From an uncultured Methanobrevibacter sp. (GTDB lineage Archaea > Methanobacteriota > Methanobacteria > Methanobacteriales > Methanobacteriaceae), in assembly GCF_902801725.1 (NCBI RefSeq), contig NZ_CADCJB010000015.1:47667-90841 (forward strand): a stretch of DNA of 43,175 bases, given 5' to 3'. The notes under the pieces were generated by a model that saw only the letters and a program-made list of their open reading frames with translations, searched no databases and was not told the DNA's origin. Below are positions 15,222-25,000 of the stretch, piece after piece (positions within the stretch are counted from its first letter, which is position 1; each line of letters opens with the position of its first letter). A program made the translations under genes and the position numbers.

Positions 15222-18200
15222 ATGAAAAAAGGAATTATATTGATTATATTGAGTTTAATATTAATTTTTTCAGTTAATTTTATTTCCGCTAGCGAATTAA
15301 CTAATTCTTCTTTAGAAATTAGTTCAAATGATAATTTGGCGGATAATATTGATGATATTCCACTAAACTCAATGGATGATTCAAATGAGTTAAATCAGAT
15401 TTCAGATAATTCAGTATTATCTGAACCAGATGATTTTATTGAGATTTGGATAGGTCAAAATAAAACTATTGATGGAGGGGATGGATCTCCAGAAAATCCC
15501 TTTGCTACATTATATTTAGCATGCGATTATGCAAATACTAAAAATACAAGTCAAATTACATTAAATATTTATAATGGTACTTATGAATTATTGGATAGTC
15601 CTTTAAAATTTAATACATCTAATTTAATAGTTAATGGAATAGGTTCACCAACTATTAGAAGTTCAGATTCAATACGTGTACATTATCAAGGTTTTAGTTT
15701 AGTTTCTAGTTCCTCAAATTATACTTTTTCTAATATCAATACAATTGATTGTTTATTCAATGGAAATGCAAAACAAGGAACATTTAATAATTGTTCTTTC
15801 ATTTCATCTAGTGGCGAATCATTAACATTACCTGATAGTAACAATTATGAATTAAAATTTAATAATTGTCGTTTTGAAACTTCTTCTAGTAGTTGCGTAT
15901 TCTTAGTCACTAGTGGTGTTACCAAATCTCAGATTCTAAATATTAAATTTGAGAATTGTATTTTTAATTTACCTAATTGTCCTTCATTAATAGATGCTAG
16001 AGACTCAAGTAAAGTTACTATGATAAATTGTTGGTTAGGTAGAAATACTTTCCCTTCTTTTATTAAACCTTCTCGAGGGTATATAGTAAATTCTAGAGGG
16101 GCATATGTTACTTCATGGAGTTGTACTGTTGAAAGTTACGCACAATTTAATGTTACTAAAAACTATATTAGTAATAATACTTATGAAATAATTGGTAAAT
16201 TAACTTGGGATGATGAAAATAATACTGCTAGTATGGAAAATTTTCAACCAATGAATGTATCATTATCATCCAATACTGGTAAAATTCAATCTAGTGCTAT
16301 TTTAACAAATGGTACTTTTAGAGCTATTTACACTGGTGATTCAAATGAACATTCAATTGTAGCGATTTTGGGTTCTGAAATTAAAGAACTCAAGTTTAAA
16401 TCTATTAATTTCACTGTTGATGCACCAAGTATATTCTATGGTGACGACCAAAATATTAATATAACTTTTCCATATGCAATTAATGCTACAGTTAATATCA
16501 TTGTTAATAATAAAACATATAATTTAACAGTTAATGATACATCAATTAATTATATTTATACTATTGAAGATATCTTAACTGAAGGTAATTATACAGTTGA
16601 AGTTATTTTAAATGATGATGTCAATCAGGTGTATGGCTCTAATTCTACTATATTATCAGTATCTAAAGTAAGTGATTATATCTTTGAAGTAGTCCCAATT
16701 AGTGAAGTTAAAGTTGGTGAAAATGCTACAATTTACATTACATTACCTAGTGATGTAAGTGGCAATGTCACAGTTAAATTTGGAAATGATACTCAAATTT
16801 TACCTGCAAATCAAACTATGACTGTTAAATTTGGTAATTTAAATGCAACTACTTATCCAATAATAGTTTCATATAGTGGTAATGATAAATACGTTGTTCC
16901 AGATGATAAAATTGACAGTATCACTGTTGATCCTGCTAAATCTAGTGTAAATATTGAAAATGTTGAATTTATTTATGGTGAAACTATTGTTATTCCTTTC
17001 ACTATTGAAAATGCAACTGCAGTTAAGGCTAAAATTTTAAAAGGAACAAGTGAAATAGAAAATGTTGTTGTTGAAAGTACAAATATCTTTGTCAATTCTG
17101 ATTTGGACGTAGGTATTTATACAGTTGAGGTAACTACTATTGTCACTAGTAATTATGAAGAAACTACTGAAACAGCTATTTTAACTATTAACAAAGCAAA
17201 TTCAAGATTAATAATATTTGACAAGGAATTTATTTATGGTGAGGATGCAATTATTAATGTGGAAACTATTAACTCTACTGGTGATGTTATCGCAACTTTA
17301 ATGGATGAAAACAATATCAAAATTGCTGTCGCAGTGTCTGGAAATAATATAACTTTACCATTGTTAAATGTTGGTAAATATACTTTAATAGTAACTACAA
17401 ATGCAGATGAAAACCATAATAATGCTACAGAATCTGCTACAATCACCATTACTAAAACAATTCCTTCAATGGAGGCAACAATTGAACCTTCAGAAAATAT
17501 TACAGTTAAAGATGATGTAACATTAACAGTTAAATTACCATCTGATGCTACTGGTGATGTTGTTATTAAAGTTAATGGTAAAAAACTGTATAATGTTTCT
17601 GCTAATGAAACTATTACTATTAACTTAAGTAATGATGCTGGAGATTATGTAGTTGATATTATCTATTCTGGTGATAAAAACTATGAAAGTGACATGTCAA
17701 CAAATGAATTCACAATCTCTAAAGCTAAAACCACAATAACTGCAAATCCAATAATATTTGAGGAAGGAAACAGTTCAACAATCGAAGTAACAATTCCAGA
17801 TGTTGAATCAGGTTTTATTTTTGTAGATGTTGGAGATGAAAAATTCTATGGAGACATTAATGATGGTAAAGCAACAGTTTTAATTAAGGGTTTACCTGCA
17901 GGTAATTACACTGCTAAAATTAGCTTTGCAGGTGATAAAAAATTCAGTGAAGCTACTGGCAATACCACTGTTAATGTTTCAGCCGCTCCAGATATAATCG
18001 GTGAACTTGAAAAGATTATTAATGAACTCAATGGTACTGTGATTAATCAGACTGGTATTATTGATTCTCAGAAAGAGCAAATTAGTTCTCTTAATGGTAC
18101 TGTGATTAATCAGACTGGTATTGGTACTGTGATTAATCAGACTGGTATTATTGATTCTCAGAAAGAGCAAATTAGTTCTCTTAATGATACTGTGATTAAT

Positions 18201-18857
18201 CAGACTGGTATTATTGATTCTCAGAAAGAGCAAATTAATAATCTTACTCATAAAAAAGACGCAATATTAGTTGTTGATAAAACTTTCACCCGTGTTGCAG
18301 TTGATACCAGTGCAGGTGAAAAAGGTGGAATGTTTTACGCAATCTTAAAAGACAGTGACAATAATGTTTTAGCTAACAAAACTGTTCAAATTGCTATAAA
18401 TGGTAAAATCTACACTAGGACTACTGATGATCAAGGAAGAGCAGGCATACAGGTAAACTTCGCAAATGCAAATACATATTCTTATGCAATATCTTTCCAA
18501 GGTGATGACACATATAACGCAGCACCAATGGCATCATCAAAATTAACAGTCACTAAAAAGAAAACATCCATAAAAGCATCTAACAAAGTTTTCAAAGTTA
18601 AAACAAAAACCAAAAAGATTAGTGTAACACTTAAGACTGTTAAAAACCAGTATGATAAAAAAACATACTTAAAATCTGGTAAAAAAGTAACCTTAAAAGT
18701 AAATGGTAAAACATACACTGCAAAAATCAACAAAAAAGGTGTAGCTAAATTTACCATAAAAATAACTAAAAAAGGTAAATACACAGCTAAGATTAAATTT
18801 GCAGGTGACAAAACCTACAAAGCATCTAGCAAAACAATAAAAATAAGAATTAAATAA
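15222..18857 (+). CDS. Adhesin-like protein: beta-helix, Ig-like repeats, repeat stalk, Lys-rich C-terminal module
   Basis: This roughly 1211-aa surface protein starts with a signal peptide (MKKGIILIILSLILIF..., ending near SAS). An upstream in-frame ATG at 15183 lies inside a terminator hairpin and would bury the signal peptide, so ATG 15222 is chosen. Residues about 85-300 form a beta-helix beginning with the typical GDGSPENPFATLYLA. Residues about 400-925 are Ig-like repeats of the Big_3_5 type, each ending in motifs like AGNYTAKISFAGDKKF. Residues about 937-1008 are a 21-residue repeat stalk (NGTVINQTGIIDSQKEQISSL). The last 190 residues are Ig-like domains rich in Lys (KTYTAKINKKGVAKFTI). 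Sequons are frequent. Likely role: adhesion or cell-cell contact at the pseudomurein surface. Confidence 0.85.
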   Translation: MKKGIILIILSLILIFSVNFISASELTNSSLEISSNDNLADNIDDIPLNSMDDSNELNQISDNSVLSEPDDFIEIWIGQNKTIDGGDGSPENPFATLYLACDYANTKNTSQITLNIYNGTYELLDSPLKFNTSNLIVNGIGSPTIRSSDSIRVHYQGFSLVSSSSNYTFSNINTIDCLFNGNAKQGTFNNCSFISSSGESLTLPDSNNYELKFNNCRFETSSSSCVFLVTSGVTKSQILNIKFENCIFNLPNCPSLIDARDSSKVTMINCWLGRNTFPSFIKPSRGYIVNSRGAYVTSWSCTVESYAQFNVTKNYISNNTYEIIGKLTWDDENNTASMENFQPMNVSLSSNTGKIQSSAILTNGTFRAIYTGDSNEHSIVAILGSEIKELKFKSINFTVDAPSIFYGDDQNINITFPYAINATVNIIVNNKTYNLTVNDTSINYIYTIEDILTEGNYTVEVILNDDVNQVYGSNSTILSVSKVSDYIFEVVPISEVKVGENATIYITLPSDVSGNVTVKFGNDTQILPANQTMTVKFGNLNATTYPIIVSYSGNDKYVVPDDKIDSITVDPAKSSVNIENVEFIYGETIVIPFTIENATAVKAKILKGTSEIENVVVESTNIFVNSDLDVGIYTVEVTTIVTSNYEETTETAILTINKANSRLIIFDKEFIYGEDAIINVETINSTGDVIATLMDENNIKIAVAVSGNNITLPLLNVGKYTLIVTTNADENHNNATESATITITKTIPSMEATIEPSENITVKDDVTLTVKLPSDATGDVVIKVNGKKLYNVSANETITINLSNDAGDYVVDIIYSGDKNYESDMSTNEFTISKAKTTITANPIIFEEGNSSTIEVTIPDVESGFIFVDVGDEKFYGDINDGKATVLIKGLPAGNYTAKISFAGDKKFSEATGNTTVNVSAAPDIIGELEKIINELNGTVINQTGIIDSQKEQISSLNGTVINQTGIGTVINQTGIIDSQKEQISSLNDTVINQTGIIDSQKEQINNLTHKKDAILVVDKTFTRVAVDTSAGEKGGMFYAILKDSDNNVLANKTVQIAINGKIYTRTTDDQGRAGIQVNFANANTYSYAISFQGDDTYNAAPMASSKLTVTKKKTSIKASNKVFKVKTKTKKISVTLKTVKNQYDKKTYLKSGKKVTLKVNGKTYTAKINKKGVAKFTIKITKKGKYTAKIKFAGDKTYKASSKTIKIRIK
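18030..18245 (+). repeat. In-frame 63-bp tandem repeat with a nested 27-bp duplication
   Basis: Copies begin at 18030, 18093 and 18183. Each 63-bp unit encodes 21 residues (NGTVINQTGIIDSQKEQISSL, with a few changes in copy 3). Copy 2 contains a 27-bp internal duplication at 18123-18149 (encoding GTVINQTGI), so it is 90 bp long. The near identity at DNA level indicates recent expansion, and all length changes are multiples of three. Confidence 0.9.
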
Positions 18858-18859
18858 AA

Positions 18860-18902
18860 GGAAAGTAAATCATTTTTACTTTTCATTTTTTTTCTTTTTT
18901 TT
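18860..18902 (+). terminator. Hairpin plus T-run terminator
   Basis: GGAAAGTAAA at 18860-18869 pairs with TTTACTTTTC at 18875-18884 (ten pairs, one G-U; loop TCATT), followed by a long T-rich tract. It lies three bases after the adhesin stop. Confidence 0.6.
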
Positions 18903-19032
18903 ATTAAAATTTAAATTTTATTTTTTTTAGTTTTTACTACTTTTATAGTTTCATTTTTATTACAATTTAAATTCAATATAATTAAAAATCTTTAATTTTA
19001 ATAGATTAAATTCATAAAAAGGAGTTATTTTT

Positions 19033-22000
19033 ATGAGTATCAAACCTGTTTTGATATTATTTGTTTTATTTTTAAGTATAAGCATGGTATCTGCTAATGA
19101 AATGAATGATGTTAATGTCACTTCAACTAGTGTTGAATCTCCACTTGAAATTACAGACAGTGTTGAATCTCCACTTGAAATTACAGACAGTATTGAAGAT
19201 GTTAATGTCACTTCAACTAGTGTTGAATCTCCACTTGAAATTATAGATTGTATTGAAGGCATGGATGATTCTAATTTGAATGAGTCTAATCTCCTTCAAG
19301 TTTCTTCACAGGATTCAATGAAAAGTAATAATGAAATAATTACAGTAAATAATTGGGATGAATTACAATATTACTGTGCACAAACTGATAAAGATTATAC
19401 TTTAAAACTAAAAGAAAATACCAATTTTTATCCAACAAATCCGAATAATGGAGGTATTTCCCAAATTAAAGTTAAAAATAATGTGAAAATTATTGGAAGT
19501 GAAGGCTCTTATATTGGGGACGTTTCACCTGATGCAAGAAGAATAGAATTTGCAGCTTTTTTAGTTGAAGATAATTCATTATATGGTTCATTAAATTTTG
19601 AAAATGTTACTTTTAAATATATCTATTCTGTTTATTCCAATGCACTAGTAAGTGGAACAAGAGATGGTATTTTTATTCAAATGGGTGGAATAAGAAATAA
19701 TATATTTAAAAACTGTATTTTTCATGATATTCTTTCCCAATATGGGCATGCAACTATAGTTTATCTTAAAAAAGGAACTGCTATTTTAGATAATTGTAGC
19801 TTTATTAACTGTACTAGTGGTTATGGTGTTGTCAGTGTCTATGATCCCAATAGTGTGAAATCAACAGATATGATTGTTCGTAATTGTTATTTTGAAAACA
19901 ATTATGCAACTACTGAACCCGGATGTATTAATAATTGTGGTAAGTTAACTGTCTATAATACGACTTTTGTTAAAAATAGGTCTTTCTGGTGGGCGGGGGC
20001 AATTCACACACATTCCGGGGGAAATACAACAATTTATGATTCTAGGTTCATTGATAATGTAGCTGGATGGAATGGAGGAGCATTATACACTTATGCATAC
20101 TTACAAATTTATAATTCTGTTTTTATAGGAAATAACTGTACCACTAATAATGGTGGTGGTGCGATAGGTGCATGTTCCTATCAAACTGACCCGCACATTT
20201 ACATTGAACATTGTTTATTTAAGGACAATAGTAATAATTGTTGGGCTCCTGATGATTTATCTGATGGTACTGGTCGTGGAGGTGCAATTTCTTTAATGGA
20301 TGCAGGGTCTATTGAAGTTCGTGACACCACGTTTGTTGCAAATTCAGCATCTAGAGGTACTGCAATTTGTGCTTTTGATGTTGCTGCATATGGTTCTCCA
20401 GATATAATTATTGTTAATAATTCATTTATTAATCATACGAGAGTGGGGGATGTTTTAGAAGTTCGTGTTGATGGAACAATCTTAAATGTTTCAGATAATT
20501 ATTATTATGGAAATTCTGTTGTATTTTCTAATTTAACACTTATCAAATTAAGAGAAGATAAAGAATTTGCAACTTTGCAGGTTAATGCATCTTTATCAAA
20601 ACCTCAATATTATGACTCAGATATTTTGGATAAAACATGGTATGATGTTTATGTTAATAATAAGTATGTAAAAACAGTAAATACAACCACGTTTAGCATT
20701 GATTTTGGTGATTTTGATATCTGTGATGTTTATGTAATCCCAACAATTTCCAACAGAAAATCTAATGAAGTTACAGTAACTAGTACCCGTGACTATGTTT
20801 TTGTATCTAAAGATAATGGTAATGACAATAACAATGGAATTTCAAGAGAAACTCCTGTAAATACAATTAAAAGAGCTTTAGAATTAGCTAAAACTTGTCA
20901 AAATATCATTCTTTTAGGTGGTGATTACTCAGAAGAAAACATTCAAATTAATTATAGTGTCACTATCAAAGGTGAAGGCAAAGCCACTTTAACCGGTGCT
21001 ACTTCATTTGTTTCAAATTCTAATTTCACTTTAAGGAATTTGAAAATCAATAATATAAATAAGGATACTTTCATCAGGCAGAATGCTGATAATTTAGTTA
21101 TTTCAAATTGTATTATAACTAATAATGCCAGATTACTAGTTCAAAATAATGGATTTACAACAATAACCAATTCAATCTTGTTAAACAATTCCAATATCAT
21201 ACAAGGCAATAATGCTGATTTGAATTATAACTGGTGGGGTACTGCATTACCCGATTTAAACATAAACAAATATATTACTTTAAATCTCACTAGTAATGTT
21301 AATGCATTGGAAAATAATCAAAAGGCAAATGTTAAAGTTGATTTCTATTTAAATGATGGAACCAAATACCATAATTTGCCCGAAATCAATTTGAATATAA
21401 CTGCAATTAATGGTGTTGTAAATCAGAATAGTATTCATGCTGATAGCAATGTTGTTTATACTTTAACAGGTTTTAGCGACGGTATCTTAACTGTTAGTTA
21501 CAATGATTTCAAAATTAATGAGACTTTTAAGTTTTTAAAATCTGCTCCAAGCATGTCTTTAGCCACTGAAGATGTCATGGTAGGGGATAATCTAACCATA
21601 ACCGTTACACTTCCAGGTGATGTGGAAGGTAATTTAACGGTTAATGTTGGAAACATCTCACAAAGCAAAGTCATTGAATCTTCAAAAACAGTTTTCACAT
21701 TCTCAAATCTAAAAGCAGACACATATACAATTTCTGCTAACTATTCAGGGGATAAAAAATACTTGTTCAATACATTAACTTCAACTGTTAATGTGAATAA
21801 GTACGAATCCAGAACTGTTTTAACCATCAGCACAATTAATGTTGGTGAGGATGTTATCTTAACAATTACAATCACTGATACTGCAACCGGTTACATTACT
21901 TTATCAATTAACAACAACACTCAAACATTGGCCTTAAACAATTCCAAGGCGAATTACACCATTAAAAACATTAAACGAGGTGATTATTCAATCACTGCAG

Positions 22001-25000
22001 TTTATAATGGTGATGATAAGTATTTAACCAGCCAGGATTCCAAATTCATTGAAGTGGACAATTTAAATCCTACAATGACTATCCAAGCAGATGACATTAC
22101 ATATGGAGAAACAGCAATTATCAAAGTCACTCTAAACAGTAATGCCGGAGGAGAAGTCATTGTCACTATAGATTGTATAACTAATTCATCAAAAGTAGTT
22201 AATGGTAAGGCTGAAGTCAGATTCGCTAATCTGGATGCAGGTCAAAATAAAAACATCACAGTTTTCTATAGTGGTGATGATACCTACTTCAACCTGACTA
22301 ATTCCAGCACTTTCAATATTGCTAAGGCGGATTTAACATTCACTATTGAATCAAAAGATATCAAGATAGGTCAAACTGCTGAAATTTTAATTAAGGTTCC
22401 AGCAAAAACATCAGGTACATTCACAATAGATCAAACTACAATTAACATTCCATTATTCGGTGAAATAACATACATTATTGCTGATTTGGAAATTGGAAAC
22501 TACACATACACTGCTACTTACAACGGCAATAATTACAACACTGTCTCAGAGACAACTTCATTTAAAGTTTGTGAGTATCCTGCCCCTCAATGGGCTAATG
22601 AAGGTGGAAATACTCAAAACACTCACAAATCACCATATGAAACTACAACTAATGGTGAAATAGCATTTACAATTCCATTTAATCAAACATTAAGTGGTGA
22701 GTTAGCAATTGATAGTGAAGGCAACCTTTATTTAACTACACAAAGTGGAATTTACTGTTTTAACCAGACAAACAGGTTATGGTATTTCACATCAACTGCA
22801 GCAGCAGGTAACCTTTCAGGTATAGCCATAGGTCGTGATGTCATAATAGCGCCTAAATCAGGTGATACATTATACTTCATCAACCAAAATACAGGTGAAA
22901 GGTACGGGTCTTCTAATATCTATCAGGGTTCCAGTTTATTTGCTCCGGTAATTGATTCAAACGCTACATTATACATTGTCAGTGAATATCAATTTACATC
23001 ACAGGATTATAAGCTCACTGTAATCCCATATAAGTTATGGGAGAATGGTGGTGAACCGACTTTAATCAATATTGGAAACGCACAACCTTTATGCGCTCCG
23101 ACATTAAATGAAAACATTATTGTAGTTGTCAGTGAAAATCGTTTAAGAATGATTGATGCTAAAACATTACAGGCAATCTCAAGTAAATCAGCTAATTATC
23201 AACCTGTAAGGCCAGTAATTGGTGATGGAAATGTGGTTTATGCTGTTTTAAGTAATAGTATTGTTGCTTATAATGGTAATGGTGTACAGGTCTGGAAAAC
23301 CAAAGTCACTGGAGGTATTGGAGATACATTAGCAATTGACCCTGAACAAGCAGTATATCACATTAACGCTAACGGCATACTTTACAGATATGACATTATT
23401 GATGGTAAAGAGTCTAAAGTATCTGATTTAAAAATCACTTCAGGATTGTTAATCGGCAGTGACGGAACATTATACTTCGGCTCTAATAACCTCTTCTATG
23501 CCCTCGACAGTGAAGGAAGTGTTTTATGGAAATCTGATTTAAAATCAAAAATCATTGGAAACCCAGTAATGGACAACAGTGGCTTAATATATGTCCCAAC
23601 AGAAAGTGGAATAACTGCATTAACTTATGCTCCTTTAAAAGAACCAAATTTAAAAATCCAAGTCGATGATATTGTCAAAGGCCAAACAGCAACAGTAACA
23701 ATCACCTGGAATAATCAAACAACAGGAACCGTTACATGCATTGTAAATGGTGAGAAAATAACTGCAAATGCAGATGATGGCAGAATCACTAAAACAATTT
23801 CCGGTCTGGACATAGGATATTATGATGTTGACGTATCATACTTAGGGGATATGAGATTCACTCCAACCACTGCAATCAAGACTTTTGTTGTCAGATCAAC
23901 TGATGATGTTGCAAATAACATCCAATTCGATGGAAACAGAACTTTCAGCTTCAATTTAAATAACGCAAAAGGCAACTTAACAGTTAAAATCAATGATAAA
24001 ACCTACTCAAAAGTTTTAGTCAACGGTAAAGCCAGTATCATTATTGATAATTTAAATCCTGGTGATTGGGAAGCAATAGTTAGTTATTCAGGTGATAGTG
24101 TATACAATAGTGCAAACCGCACATTCTCAGTATCTGTTCCTAAATTCAACGTAACATTAAACGAGCAAATAACCACTGAAAATGTTATCGCAAAAATCTC
24201 AGTCACACTCCCAAGTGATGTTACAGGTAACCTGACATTATCCATTGGCACTAAAAAATACACAGAAAAAGTCACCAACGGCAAAGCAACAATCATTGTT
24301 GATGACCTGCCTGCAGGCAACTACACAGCCACAATCACTTACACTGGTGATAACAGATATGAAATGGCTTTAAAAACAGTTAACTTGGAAGTTCCTAAAA
24401 AAGCCATAGAATTTAATGAAACCACATTATCAATTGAAACACAAGATAACACTGCCATATTTAGTGTTAATCTGCCTGATGATGTGACTGGAAATATTAC
24501 TGTATCCATAAATGATGATAACCTTGTTAAAACTTTAAATAGGGGCAAATGCATCATTGAATTTAAAAATCTGGCCGCAGGCAATTATGAAGCTCTAATA
24601 AACTACACTGGAGATAATAATTATGAACCTGCCACTAAATCAGTCAGATTCTCCATTTCAATGGTCAATATCACTTTGGAGGATAGTAATTTATTCATTG
24701 AAAACTTAACAGTAACCATTAAATTATATGATGATGCAAAAGGCAATTTGTCTGTTATTATCAATAATAAAGAATTTAGTGAAGTTTTGGTTAATGGAAG
24801 TGCAAGTCTTGAAGTAACCGGTTTGACTCCTGGAAATTACACTGCAACTGTGGTTTATTCAGGTGATGATAAATATTCAATCGCCACCAAGAATGTTAAA
24901 TTAACAGTTCCTAAAATCATTTCCAATTTGGATAATTTGGTTGTCTCATCAAATAATAATGTCATTAATGTTTCCATTGATTTTGGAAATGATGCTGGAG

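Noticed and set aside
18030-18245. CRISPR-like direct repeats
   Set aside because: Units are contiguous, 63 bp, in frame within a coding sequence and have no unique spacers.
17979-18251. Repetitive minus-strand ORF (NTSLINHS repeats)
   Set aside because: It is the antisense shadow of the 63-bp coding repeats in the adhesin; the plus frame has signal peptide, domains and sequons.
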